DNA from: Amycolatopsis taiwanensis DSM 45107
Lineage (GTDB): Bacteria > Actinomycetota > Actinomycetes > Mycobacteriales > Pseudonocardiaceae
Length of the DNA: 64,000 bases
Direction: 5' to 3'
Assembly (NCBI RefSeq): GCF_000519205.1
Contig: NZ_JAFB01000040.1
Coordinates: forward strand, 1-64,000
Part shown: positions 16,647 through 24,567 of the stretch, piece after piece
Numbering within the stretch: the stretch's first letter is position 1
Layout of the letters: each line of letters starts with the position of its first letter
The notes under the pieces: generated by a model
Seen by the model: only the letters and a program-made list of their open reading frames with translations
Told to the model about the DNA's origin: nothing
The model's database searches: none
Translations under genes and position numbers: made by a program

Positions 16647-16963
16647 GAGGCGATCCCTTCGACCATGACGTCGCGTCCCATTGTCCACACTTTTACCGAT
16701 TCGCACCACGTTCCGCTTTTCCCGACCGGCAGCACGCAGCAAGTTCGGTCATCGGGGTCGCATTCATCCTTTGTGGGCCAGCCGGAACTTTCGACGGCCG
16801 CTCTCCCGGACCGGACGTGCCGATTTCCCGGCATCCGGGGCAGCCGGGTGGTCGACACCTCCACGGCACCGGCCAGACCGGCGACAGCCGGCTGCAAACA
16901 GCCCCGTTCAACGGCCGGACCGGCGCCGAGCCTCACCCTGCGGCAACGCTTGAGCAAGCGCAT
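16643..16963 (-). CDS. Hypothetical small protein coupled to the HhH membrane gene
   Basis: A 106-residue frame whose stop overlaps the GTG of the HhH membrane gene (GTGA), the strongest reason to call it. The C-terminal half looks protein-like, with four cysteines (DECDPDDRTCCVLPVGKSG, then TWCESVKVW). The N-terminal third is arginine-rich and less convincing, so the real start may lie downstream. No family recognised. Confidence 0.4.
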   Translation of the reverse strand: MRLLKRCRRVRLGAGPAVERGCLQPAVAGLAGAVEVSTTRLPRMPGNRHVRSGRAAVESSGWPTKDECDPDDRTCCVLPVGKSGTWCESVKVWTMGRDVMVEGIAS

Positions 16964-17202
16964 GACGCAAGCGACTTAGGCATCCGCCGCCGACAACCGG
17001 CCCAGATCAGCGGCAGGGACGCCGGGCCGGCGAGGTGCCGTTGCTCGGCGAGGACGGTAGCGACCTTGACTCCTGATACGCGGATTGTCTGGCGGTCGAA
17101 GTCTCGCCTATGAGCAGCGGCAGGGGCATACAGCGGGCTGTAGTCCGGGCCTGGCGGATCACTGTGTCGTGCGGCACGGGGTCCGGTCCATAACGTCCGG
17201 GC

Positions 17203-17652
17203 ATGACGACAAACATGTTGAGCCGTCGGGGTGCGGACGCCGCCAACGACGTGAAGGGAATCACCATCTTCGTGGCGGTCACCTATGCCGTGATCTGGTT
17301 GGCACTGCTGCCGGTGTGGCTGTCGGGCGGCGATATTCAGGATGGCTCGCCTGGCCGCCGCCTTGATCTCACCACCGATCGTCGTGTTGCTGGCCCTGCT
17401 CATCAGCCTGCTCGCGGCAGATACCACTTCCATGATCCGTTCCCGGTCGCCGACCTGGCGCACACGATCGGCGCCGCCCTGCCGTTCTTCCTGGTCGGCC
17501 TGGTCCTGGTTTTCGTGAGCGGAGTCCAGCGCGCTGCCTGGGATACCTCGATAGGTGGCTGGCCCGCATGGATCGTGCTGACCGTCCTGACCGGAGCACT
17601 CACGGCGATCAGGTCGTGGCGGCGACCAGTGACAGGTTCGTCCGTGGCCTGA
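17203..17652 (+). pseudogene. Frameshifted membrane protein gene (CPBP protease-like N-terminus)
   Basis: The frame from 17203 begins like CPBP-type membrane proteins (VKGITIFVAVTYAVIWLALLPVWLSGG). It then becomes hydrophilic between about 17340 and 17440, whereas the +1 frame there is strongly hydrophobic (MARLAAALISPPIVVLLALL, then ISLLAAD). The original frame becomes hydrophobic again after 17450 (HTIGAALPFFLVGLVLVFV). Two compensating frameshifts would explain this. The protein is also much shorter than the family norm of about 250 residues and lacks the EExxxR-type motifs. Probably non-functional. Confidence 0.45.
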
Positions 17653-17766
17653 AAATTCCACGCAAAGAACGGGATTCAGCCCAACAACCCGAATGAGACC
17701 AACTCTATGCCGCCTCAGGTCATTGCGGTGCGGAAAGCCACGAGATTGCTCTCACGGCAACGAGGC

Positions 17767-18255
17767 TTATCGCGCGGCGGTGATTTGTTCGCGGAGAATG
17801 TCGCCATGGCCGGCATGGCGGGCGAATTCCTCGATCAGGAGCAGGTAGACGAACCGGAGGCTGACGTCGCCGGCGCTGGGGTGTGTCCCGGTGTCGTCGA
17901 GGTCGAAGTCGGCGGCGATCCTGCGGGAACGGTCGCTGGCGCGCTCGAATTCGGCGATCACGTCGTCCAGCGTTTCGCCGTCGGGCACAAGGAAACTGCC
18001 CTCGTCAGGGATGGCGTAGCCATCGCATTCGGATTCATCCAGACCCAGCAGGATGCGTTGGAACCAGCGGCGCTCGGCAAAAGCAGCGTGTTTGATCAGG
18101 CCGATCGGGGTGGTCAGTGACACGACCAGTCGCCGTCGTACCTCGGCTTCGGACAGCCCTCGTGCGGTATCGATGAGCGCTTGCCGGTTGCGGTCCAGCA
18201 TCTGCTCCAACATGAGACGTTCGGGTCCAGTGGTCATTCCGGGCAGTGTTGACAT
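17767..18255 (-). CDS. DinB-family (DUF664) protein
   Basis: A 162-residue four-helix-bundle protein: LMLEQMLDRNRQALIDTARGLSEAEVRRRLV, then TPIGLIKHAAFAERRWFQRIL (first metal-type histidine) and YLLLIEEFARHAGHGDILRE (H-x-x-H near the C-terminus). These are the spaced histidines of DinB/YfiT metal-dependent proteins. Actinomycete DUF664 members are often thiol-dependent S-transferases using mycothiol; this is a family inference. ATG 18255 was chosen; MTTGPERLM six codons later is an alternative. Divergent from the hydrolase at 18681 across a 425-bp gap. Confidence 0.85.
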   Translation of the reverse strand: MSTLPGMTTGPERLMLEQMLDRNRQALIDTARGLSEAEVRRRLVVSLTTPIGLIKHAAFAERRWFQRILLGLDESECDGYAIPDEGSFLVPDGETLDDVIAEFERASDRSRRIAADFDLDDTGTHPSAGDVSLRFVYLLLIEEFARHAGHGDILREQITAAR

Positions 18256-18680
18256 TGGTCGTTCAGCTTTCTGGTTGCAGGGACATTCGACGGATCCGGA
18301 CCGCGGGCGCATGCCTCGAGCAGCATCGGGTTCGATCGAACAGGACTCACTTCGATCGCGGAGGAGAACACCGAAGACATCGGTGCCGAAGGACCGCGGA
18401 GAGGTAGGCACACCGCGCTGCAAGCGCTTTCCAGCCCTTGTCAGACGGTCCTCGGGGAAGGCTTGTCCAGAACCGAGGAGAGCCAGATCGATGGCAAAGG
18501 TAACGTCCAAGCCATACCGCGTCAAGTGACTCGGGTCGATCTGTTTGCATGTTGTGAGCCGAGGGCCCGGGAGGGCTCCTCGACACCAAGATCGGTTCGG
18601 GCTACTCCCACGTGCCAGGCGAGCCGGGGAGGGAACATTTGTCCAAGCCACCGGCGCACACCGGCGGTGATAGTGGGCTC
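18256..18680. other. 425-bp intergenic region between divergent genes
   Basis: No gene, RNA or strong palindrome recognised. Open frames on both strands have no protein-like character. It presumably holds the divergent promoters of the DinB and hydrolase genes. Confidence 0.4.
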
Positions 18681-19523
18681 ATGACCATTCCTGAAGGCCA
18701 ATCGCACGTGAAAGACGACGCCGCGGAGTCGACCCTGCCCCTCGACGACGGCGACATCTACGTGTACCAGGACGGCCCCCGCGACGCTCCCGTACTCCTG
18801 CTCATCCACGGGACGGCCGCCATGGCCCGCTCGTGGGACTTGATGGTTCCGCTGCTGACCGGTTCCCATCGCGTCATCCGGATCGACCTGCTCGGGTGCG
18901 GCCGGTCCGCCAAGCCGGCCGATGGCAACTACGAGATCCCCGCACAGGGACGCCGGGCCGGCGAGGTGGCCGACCGGCTCGGCATCAAGCACGCCATCGT
19001 GGTCGGCCATTCCAGCGGCAGCACGGTCGCCGCCGCCCTCGCCGAGCAACGACCCGACCTGGTGACCGGGCTCGTGATCATCAACTTCGGGCCCGACATG
19101 GACGCCTTCATCGCCCAGGAGCCCGCCATCGGTCCCGCGCAGTGGCCACCGTCCGAGGAGCAGATCCGTCAGCTCGGGAAAACCGGTTTCCCCGAGGGCG
19201 AGGAGGTTCCACAAATCTTCGTGGACGGTGTACGCGGCATGCCCTTCAACACGTTCGCCGCGTTGATGCAGGCACCGCGCGCCTATCTGGAGCAGCGGAC
19301 GCTCCCGGATCGGCTGGCGCCCCTTGGCAAGCCGCTACTGGTGATCTTCGGGGAGGACGACCGGAGGTGGCGATCGTCCTCCGCGGCCGGCTACCGCGCC
19401 GTTCCAGGCGCGAGAATCGAGTTGCTGTCCGGTCTTGGACACACACCGATTCTCGAGGATCCGCAGCGGACCGCCGCGCCCCTCCTGGCCTTCACCGCGG
19501 TCCACGCCGCGCAAGCGGGATGA
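18681..19523 (+). CDS. Alpha/beta-fold hydrolase
   Basis: A 280-residue protein from ATG 18681 (a GTG 23 codons upstream is open but lacks a ribosome site). Motifs: VLLLIHGTAAMARSW (oxyanion hole HG), AIVVGHSSGSTVAAALA with nucleophile Ser in GHSSG, VIFGEDDRRWRSSS (acid) and LSGLGHTPILEDP (catalytic His). The triad is complete, so it should be an active esterase/lipase-like or C-C hydrolase. Substrate unknown. It is followed by two hairpins before the DUF2637 gene. Confidence 0.88.
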   Translation: MTIPEGQSHVKDDAAESTLPLDDGDIYVYQDGPRDAPVLLLIHGTAAMARSWDLMVPLLTGSHRVIRIDLLGCGRSAKPADGNYEIPAQGRRAGEVADRLGIKHAIVVGHSSGSTVAAALAEQRPDLVTGLVIINFGPDMDAFIAQEPAIGPAQWPPSEEQIRQLGKTGFPEGEEVPQIFVDGVRGMPFNTFAALMQAPRAYLEQRTLPDRLAPLGKPLLVIFGEDDRRWRSSSAAGYRAVPGARIELLSGLGHTPILEDPQRTAAPLLAFTAVHAAQAG

Positions 19524-19565
19524 ACGTGTACCCCAACGACGACCGCAAACGAGGTATCGAACCTC

Positions 19566-19644
19566 GTGGTTGCTAACCACTAAGGTCACTAGTATTTCGC
19601 CCGGACTTGCCCCTTACAACCTCGCGTTGACCACGCGAGGTTGT
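19566..19644 (+). terminator. Two hairpins after the hydrolase gene
   Basis: GTGGTT-gct-AACCAC (19566-19580) and a perfect 11-bp stem ACAACCTCGCG/CGCGAGGTTGT with 7-nt loop (19616-19626 and 19634-19644). The second is a good intrinsic terminator. The remainder up to 19828 contains nothing I recognise. Confidence 0.55.
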
Positions 19645-19828
19645 TCGACGTCAGCTCGTGTCCGCACGCAGCGCGACGATTGCGCGGCCCGCCGTGATCC
19701 GTGGCGCTGCTGTGTCCGGTTGATCCGATCCATGCCTTGCCCTCGCGTGTTGAACAAGTGATCATGTCAACGCCCAAGGAGCCCATCCGGATGAATTTTC
19801 GCCGGGTGCTGGAAGAGGAGGCACGGAG

Positions 19829-21193
19829 GTGACTCGCGCAGTGGTGGATCGCGCGCAGGACGCGCCGGAGCCGGTGCATGTGGCCGCGTTGACGCAGCTC
19901 AAGACCAAGAAAGAGAAGGTCCGGTACGCCTGCGACCAACTGCCGGACCCGAATCCGAGCACCGCCGACGTGCTGGCGTGGCTGCACCGCTACGGGGTGG
20001 TCACGGATCCCAAGAAGGAGCGGCCGAACGTCTCGACCGCGGTGAACAACTGGAAGCGCGAGCAAGGCCTGTCCAGGACGGGCGACCTCCCGAAACTCAC
20101 TCCGGACGTACTCGCCGAACTCGCCGACGCGCACAAGACCAACGGCGAGGCGAGCCAGCACACCAACGGCCACCTGGAGGCCCATCGGAACGGCGACAGC
20201 CACGCGAACAGCACCAGCCGGCAGACGACCGAACGCAGCGCCGTCGAACAACCGAAAGCGCCAAACCCCGTCCAGCGAACGACCGAACACACCCCAGTCC
20301 AGCAGCCAAAGGCGCCCGGCCCGGTCCAGCAGCCCACCGAACGGGTCCCCACCAAACAGCCAGACACGCCCGGCCCGGTCCAGCAGCCCACTGAATTCAT
20401 CCACACCGAACAACCGAATGCGTTCGAGTTGGTCCAGCAGACCATTGAACGCGTTGAGGCAAGGCGTCCGGACGTGTCCGCTCAGCCTGCGCGGGACGCG
20501 TCCGGTCCGCCGGCCAGGCGTCCGCGTGGCGCGCTGGGGTTCTACTTCGTGGCCGTGGTGTCCATGGCCGTGAGCGTGGACACGAGTTGGCGGTTCTTCG
20601 GCGAGGTCCTCGGGATCACCAACCCCCGCGAGCGCGGGATCATGTTCTCGGTGATCGAGCTGGCCCTGATTGCCTGTGGCTATGCCATGTCGGCCAACGT
20701 CCGCCGCGACGGCCGGCCCGGCGCTCCCCGGTTCATCGCGTGGGTGCTGTGTGCGCTGTCGGCATACATGGCCCTGGTCTTGTCCGGGGCGCTGGCCGGG
20801 CTGGCGCGCGTGGCCCTGGGTCCATTGCTGGGCCTGGTGATGCTGCACCTGGCGCTCGGTATCGAAATCCGGTCCCGCCACGCGCGCACCACCACGTGGG
20901 CGCGCATCGGCCGGGAGATCCGTGAGCGGTTGCTGTCCCGCTTCGGGCTGGGCGATGACGAGCGGGACGCGATCACCCGTACCCGCCATCGCGCCGCCCG
21001 CCGCGCCGCCCGCCTGGCGCTGGCCGGCCGGGGCACCCTGTTCCGCCAGGCCCGTCTGGCCCGTGCCCTGCGCGCGGCGAACGTGGCTCACGACGCCGAG
21101 ATCCGTGCCCGGATGCTGGCTGAGCTGGCCGCGCTCCGGCACGCGTCCAAGTTGCGGAGCCTGGATCAGGATGTTCCCTGGTCAGACGCGTAG
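19829..21193 (+). CDS. DUF2637-domain (SpdB-like) membrane protein with 18-residue repeats
   Basis: A 454-residue protein from GTG 19829 behind GGAGG-like sites. Residues 20-85 form a basic helical domain (LKTKKEKVRYACDQL, NVSTAVNNWKREQ) resembling DNA-binding segments. Residues 139-210 are four 18-residue Pro/Gln/Thr repeats. Residues 235-345 are a four-helix DUF2637 membrane domain (GFYFVAVVSMAVSVDTSWRFF; GIMFSVIELALIACGYAMSANVR), and the C-terminus is an Arg/Ala-rich coiled region. DUF2637 proteins are typical of actinomycete conjugative plasmids and AICEs (spread functions). No other transfer genes are nearby, so this is an isolated element relic or a recruited gene. Confidence 0.8.
   Translation: MTRAVVDRAQDAPEPVHVAALTQLKTKKEKVRYACDQLPDPNPSTADVLAWLHRYGVVTDPKKERPNVSTAVNNWKREQGLSRTGDLPKLTPDVLAELADAHKTNGEASQHTNGHLEAHRNGDSHANSTSRQTTERSAVEQPKAPNPVQRTTEHTPVQQPKAPGPVQQPTERVPTKQPDTPGPVQQPTEFIHTEQPNAFELVQQTIERVEARRPDVSAQPARDASGPPARRPRGALGFYFVAVVSMAVSVDTSWRFFGEVLGITNPRERGIMFSVIELALIACGYAMSANVRRDGRPGAPRFIAWVLCALSAYMALVLSGALAGLARVALGPLLGLVMLHLALGIEIRSRHARTTTWARIGREIRERLLSRFGLGDDERDAITRTRHRAARRAARLALAGRGTLFRQARLARALRAANVAHDAEIRARMLAELAALRHASKLRSLDQDVPWSDA
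20243..20458 (+). repeat. Four in-frame 54-bp repeats in the DUF2637 gene
   Basis: Codons 139-210 form four consecutive 18-codon units with the pattern (V/T)-x-QP-x-x-P-x-x-VQQ-x-T-E. The copies are diverged, the last most strongly. They encode a flexible Pro/Gln linker between the basic domain and the membrane domain. Confidence 0.8.
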
Positions 21194-21206
21194 CGGGGGC
21201 GTTGGG

Positions 21207-21242
21207 CGGTCACCTCGGGCACCGGGGTGACCGAGGTGACCG
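21207..21242. terminator. Terminator after the DUF2637 gene
   Basis: Perfect 12-bp stem (21207-21218 with 21231-21242) and 12-nt loop, 14 bp after the stop codon. Confidence 0.7.
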
Positions 21243-21264
21243 GCGAACGGGCCTGCCGGCGAAC

Positions 21265-21301
21265 AAAATCGGTGGACGGGACCACGCCGCACCACTATGG
21301 T
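21265..21301 (+). promoter_or_regulatory. WhiB7/WblC-like promoter for the leader-GNAT-IF1 operon
   Basis: AAAAT (21265-21269), CGG, then TGGACG (21273-21278) as -35, 17 bp, and TATGGT (21296-21301) as -10. An A/T run immediately upstream of the -35 of a housekeeping promoter is the known target layout of WhiB7/WblC, the regulator of translation-stress responses. By eye only. Confidence 0.45.
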
Positions 21302-21338
21302 TCCGGGGGCCGTGACTCGACACCGGGAGGTGAGACCC

Positions 21339-21392
21339 ATGAACGCTGTTTCGATGTGGGTGCTCCCCTCGTCGTCACGGTCGGGCGACTGA
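21339..21392 (+). CDS. 17-residue leader peptide of the GNAT/IF-1 operon
   Basis: ATG 21339 follows GGAGG (21326-21330) with 8-bp spacing and encodes MNAVSMWVLPSSSRSGD before TGA at 21390. The strong ribosome site, short length and position about 30-40 bases after the predicted transcription start suggest an attenuator leader. Bases GCTCCC within the leader (21362-21367) are complementary to GGGAGC in the hairpin that covers the GNAT ribosome site. Confidence 0.55.
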   Translation: MNAVSMWVLPSSSRSGD

Positions 21393-21405
21393 CGTAGGGG
21401 TTGCC

Positions 21406-21430
21406 GGGAGCGCCTCGATCAGGCACTCCC
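21406..21430 (+). promoter_or_regulatory. Attenuator-type hairpin before the GNAT ribosome site
   Basis: GGGAG-c-GCCT pairs with AGGC-a-CTCCC (one mismatch) around a 5-nt CGATC loop. It sits between the leader stop and the ribosome site GAAAGGTGA at 21431. Its 5' arm can alternatively pair with the leader coding sequence, giving two mutually exclusive folds. Confidence 0.5.
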
Positions 21431-21444
21431 GAAAGGTGACCACC

Positions 21445-22236
21445 ATGAACACTCTGCGCTTCACCGCGGGCGAACCCACGGTGAAGATCACCCACGTCGG
21501 ACCGGGACTGTGGCACGCGCTGGACGACGGCCGGCTGGCCGGCCGCGGCGAGGCCACCACCCGGCCGGACGGGCGGGTCTTCCTCAGCGTCGACGCCTGG
21601 CACCGCTCCGTCTTCGACCAGCTCGCCCACGCGATGCTGGCGGCCCTGCCGGGACCGCTCCACACGGTGGTCGACGAAACCGACCACGAACTGCTGGCGG
21701 GCTGGCGACAGGCCGGCTTGACGATCCGGCGGCGCGAGTGGGAGTACGTCGTGCCCACCGATCCGCGCGTCACCGGGCCGGCGCTCTCGCCACCGGGCGT
21801 CACGATCGTGCCCGCCGGGGCCGCCGAAGACGGCCCGCTGCGGGAGCTGGACCGCATCGTCCGCGCCGAGGTCGAAGCGACCGTCGGCTGGGCGGAGATG
21901 CCGGCCGAGGTGCTGCCGCGGCCGGCCGGCGACACCATCGTGGACCCGTCGAAGTACGCCGTGGCTGCCGAGGGCGGCGAGTACGCGGGCCTGGTCCGGG
22001 TGGTCGAGGTGACGCGCCTGCCCCGGATCGGGCTGGTCGCCGTCCGCGCCGCCCGGCGGCGCCGCGGCATCGCCCGTGCGCTGCTGACCCACACGCTCGG
22101 CGTCCTGCACCACGCGGGGATCGAGACGGCGACGGCCGAGGTGAACGAGGCCAACGAAGCGGCGACGGCGTTGTTCGAAAGCCTCGGCGCCTGGCGGGCG
22201 AACAGCACCCTGGAGCTGGTGCGCCATGGCCGGTAA
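21445..22236 (+). CDS. GNAT-family N-acetyltransferase, leader-controlled
   Basis: A 263-residue protein from ATG 21445 (ribosome site GAAAGGTGA). The C-terminal domain is a GNAT fold: GEYAGLVRVVEVTRLPRIGLVAVRAARRRRGIARALL, with the acetyl-CoA loop R-R-x-R-G-I-A, followed by EVNEANEAATALFESLGAW. The N-terminal 130 residues are a separate region, probably a degenerate GNAT. Its last codons overlap the ATG of an IF-1-like gene by 11 bases, so the two are translated together. Co-regulation with a translation factor and a leader peptide suggests a role in ribosome protection, drug acetylation or translation stress (inference). Confidence 0.88.
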   Translation: MNTLRFTAGEPTVKITHVGPGLWHALDDGRLAGRGEATTRPDGRVFLSVDAWHRSVFDQLAHAMLAALPGPLHTVVDETDHELLAGWRQAGLTIRRREWEYVVPTDPRVTGPALSPPGVTIVPAGAAEDGPLRELDRIVRAEVEATVGWAEMPAEVLPRPAGDTIVDPSKYAVAAEGGEYAGLVRVVEVTRLPRIGLVAVRAARRRRGIARALLTHTLGVLHHAGIETATAEVNEANEAATALFESLGAWRANSTLELVRHGR

Positions 22237-22447
22237 GGGCGGTATCGAAGTGGAAGGAACCGTGGTCGAGTGCCTGCGCGACGCCCGGTTCAAGGTCGAG
22301 CTGCCGAACGGGCACCACGTGCTCGCCCACATCAGCGGCAAGATCAGGAAGAACTTCATCAAGATCGTGCCGTATGACCGGGTCCTGGTGGAGCTGAGCC
22401 CGTACGACCTGAGCCGGGGCCGGATCCTGTTCCGGTACCGGACCTAG
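22226..22447 (+). CDS. infA: Translation initiation factor IF-1 paralogue
   Basis: A 73-residue OB-fold protein with the full IF-1 signature: KGGIEVEGTVVECLRDARFKVELPNGHHVLAHISGKIRKNFIKIVPYDRVLVELSPYDLSRGRILFRYR (given here only to show it spans the family length). It has the conserved G-x-V-x-E and GHxVLAHISGKIRKNxI blocks. The housekeeping infA of actinomycetes lies in the ribosomal-protein/rpoA cluster. This copy sits alone behind a GNAT gene, overlapping it by 11 bases, so it is a second, condition-specific IF-1. GC-rich codon use matches its neighbours. Confidence 0.92.
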   Translation: MAGKGGIEVEGTVVECLRDARFKVELPNGHHVLAHISGKIRKNFIKIVPYDRVLVELSPYDLSRGRILFRYRT

Positions 22448-22499
22448 GGGCAGTTGGCCAGGACGTCGGGAGCGGGATGCCCGGTCGACGTGAGGAGAG

Positions 22500-22627
22500 T
22501 TTCACGGCCCCGGCCTGACCGGGTCCGATTAGGGCCGTCAGCGGTCGGCCGTTCCCGTCGGCGAGATGGTGCACCTTCGTGCTCCAGCCACCGTGGGAAC
22601 GGCCGATCACGTGCTCGGGCGGCTCGA
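22500..22627 (-). pseudogene. IS5-family transposase fragment
   Basis: On the minus strand about 40 codons read PPEHVIGRSHGGWSTKVHHL followed by ADGNGRPLTALIGPGQAG, the central block of IS5-type transposases (normally GRSRGGxSTKxHLxxDxxGxPL). Both flanks are lost. It interrupts the region between the IF-1 gene and the remnant at 22634. Confidence 0.6.
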
Positions 22628-22633
22628 ACGGCC

Positions 22634-22795
22634 CACATCCACCACAACAGCCAACCCCACGACGGCACCACCCAACCCGGCCCCGACATCACCTTCCACG
22701 CCCACGTACCCGGACCCGGCACCTACCGACTCTTCCTCGACTTCAAACACAACAACACCGTCCACACCGCACAATTCACCACCACCACCAAATAA
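22634..22795 (+). pseudogene. C-terminal fragment of a secreted/metal-related protein
   Basis: About 50 codons ending at TAA 22793-22795 read DITFHAHVPGPGTYRLFLDF and then KHNNTVHTAQF. This resembles the last beta strands of actinomycete secreted proteins of the type GxYRLFLQFxHxGxVHTAxFT. No start or N-terminus remains; the IS5 scrap lies at the break. Confidence 0.45.
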
Positions 22796-22975
22796 CCCGG
22801 GACGCGGCGCGGCGGGCAAGCCGGTCTGGAGCGCCACTCGTAGAATCTGCGGCCTGACCGTTCCGTTGCGGGCTCAGGCGGTGTCTCAACAAGCGAACCA
22901 CGGCAACGTGCGCGAAGGAGATGGGCATCAGCGAAGCGCGCGAGTTCGTGGCCAACCCTACGGAGAGGACCGGTA

Positions 22976-23572
22976 ATGACCGGCACAACCAACCCAGCGC
23001 CCGTCGACGACCTCGCTGCCGTCCTCGGCGCCGTAGGTGATCTGGTCGCCGGCGTCGGGCACGACCAGTGGGGCGCGCCCACGCCTTGTCCAGAGTGGAC
23101 TGTTCGTGAAGTGGTCAACCATCTGGTCATCGGGAGCCGCCTGTTCACCGGAATCCTGCGCGGCGAGGCGGCCCCCGCGCCCGGCTCCCTGGCCCCCAAG
23201 GCCAGCGACGCGCTCGGCGACGCCCCCGCGGCCGCCTACCGAAGCGCCGCCGAGGACCTGCTTGCCGCGTTCAGGCAACCAGGCGTGCTGGGACAGCTCT
23301 TCCAGGTTCCGGCTGGAACCGTCCACGGCATCGCCGCACTGCACCTGCGCGCCGTCGAATGCCTCGTTCACGGCTGGGACATCGCCACGGCCACCGGTCA
23401 GCAACCCCGGTTCCCCGACGACATCGTCGAGCGGGAACTGGAGTTCTCGCGCGGCAGGCTCACCGACGTCCCACCGGACCGGAGCCCGTTCGCACCACCG
23501 CAACCAGCCCCCGACGACGCCGCGCCCCTCGACCGGCTTGTCGCCCTCCTTGGCCGCCGCCTCAACGCATAA
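22976..23572 (+). CDS. TIGR03086-family metal-binding protein (mycothiol-dependent DinB-like)
   Basis: A 198-residue protein. Motifs typical of the maleylpyruvate-isomerase/TIGR03086 class are present: TPCPEWTVREVVNHLVIGSRLF with its first metal histidine, and RAVECLVHGWDIATATGQ with E-x-x-x-H-x-W-D. Members use a divalent metal and probably mycothiol as cofactor; the specific substrate is unknown. A plausible site (ACGGAGAGGACC) precedes the ATG at 22976. It lies 103 bp before the AraC-type gene on the same strand and may be co-expressed with it. Confidence 0.88.
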   Translation: MTGTTNPAPVDDLAAVLGAVGDLVAGVGHDQWGAPTPCPEWTVREVVNHLVIGSRLFTGILRGEAAPAPGSLAPKASDALGDAPAAAYRSAAEDLLAAFRQPGVLGQLFQVPAGTVHGIAALHLRAVECLVHGWDIATATGQQPRFPDDIVERELEFSRGRLTDVPPDRSPFAPPQPAPDDAAPLDRLVALLGRRLNA

Positions 23573-23675
23573 CGCTGAACACCACCCACTCCGAACTCTG
23601 GGCCGATGATGACGTCGGCGGTACGAACCGGCCGCGCCGCCGCATCTTGGATGAAATCGCGCGTAGCCTGACGAC

Positions 23676-24527
23676 ATGCGATCCGCCGAGTCGGTTCGTG
23701 TCGCTGCGGAGGTAGTGGACGTCGCGGTCCCCTCACGGCCAGGCCGGTTGACCGGGGTCAGCATGGCCGGGTTCAGCGGCCGGGCCAAGGACCTCGTCGA
23801 ACTTCGGGTGGTCCCGTACCCCGCGGTCACGCTGTTCATCGACCTCGGCGACGGGCTGCTCGTCAACGACGCCAGCGGTCAGCGGCAGCGAGGCGCTGTC
23901 GTCCTCGGCATCGCGCCCGACAGCGCTCAAGCCGTTGGCCAAGGCGACGTGGAGTGCCTGCAGGTGCGGCTGTCGCCGGTGCTCGCGTACGCGGTGCTGG
24001 GCGCCTCTTCGGAATTGGAGGGGACGACGGTCGCCCTCGATGCTCTTTGGGGGAACGACGCCGCGCGAACCCAAGAGCAACTGCGCGCGGCCGAGTCGTG
24101 GGACGACCGGTTCGCGATCGCGGAGGACGCGCTCGCTCGACGACACGACGCGGGACGGACGGTGGACGCGGAAGTCGCCTTCGTCTGGGATCAGATGATG
24201 AAAAACCGGGGGAGGGTCCGAATCGAGCGGCTGTCCGCCGAGGTCGGCTGGAGCCGCAAGCGACTGTGGTCCCGGTTCCGGTCCCAAACCGGCCTTACCC
24301 CCAAGCGCGCCGCCCAGCTCATCCGTTTCGACCACGCCGTCCACCGCCTCGCCGCGGGGCAAAGCGCGGCACTGGTGGCGGCGCAGAGCGGGTATGCCGA
24401 CCAGTCCCACCTCCATCGGGACGTCATGGCCTTCGCCGGGGTGACGCCCACGGCCGTTGCGATCGCGCCGTGGCTCGCGGTCGACCCCGTCGCGTGGGCC
24501 GCCGCCCAACACCTGTCCAGGCCTTGA
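23676..24527 (+). CDS. AraC-family transcriptional regulator
   Basis: A 283-residue protein with an N-terminal cupin-like sensing domain (VVPYPAVTLFIDLGDGLLV) and a C-terminal AraC double helix-turn-helix. IERLSAEVGWSRKRLWSRFRSQTGLTPKRAAQLIRFDHAVH is followed by VAAQSGYADQSHLHRDVMAFAGVTPTA, where the G-Y-x-D-Q-S-H-L-x-R-D signature is complete. Ligand unknown. The gene is convergent with the TrmB/LuxR-like regulator at 24568. Confidence 0.9.
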   Translation: MRSAESVRVAAEVVDVAVPSRPGRLTGVSMAGFSGRAKDLVELRVVPYPAVTLFIDLGDGLLVNDASGQRQRGAVVLGIAPDSAQAVGQGDVECLQVRLSPVLAYAVLGASSELEGTTVALDALWGNDAARTQEQLRAAESWDDRFAIAEDALARRHDAGRTVDAEVAFVWDQMMKNRGRVRIERLSAEVGWSRKRLWSRFRSQTGLTPKRAAQLIRFDHAVHRLAAGQSAALVAAQSGYADQSHLHRDVMAFAGVTPTAVAIAPWLAVDPVAWAAAQHLSRP

Positions 24528-24567
24528 CACACAAGGAGAACATTTCCCCAAGACGCGCGACGGGCGC

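Noticed and set aside
16964..17202. Minus-strand peptide resembling an S1/P1 nuclease C-terminus (IRVSGVKVATVLAEQ)
   Set aside because: Too short and too weak to support; no metal-binding residues of the family are present.
19566..19644. Integration (att) site for the DUF2637 element
   Set aside because: The dyads look like terminators. No tRNA gene, integrase or second att copy is present.
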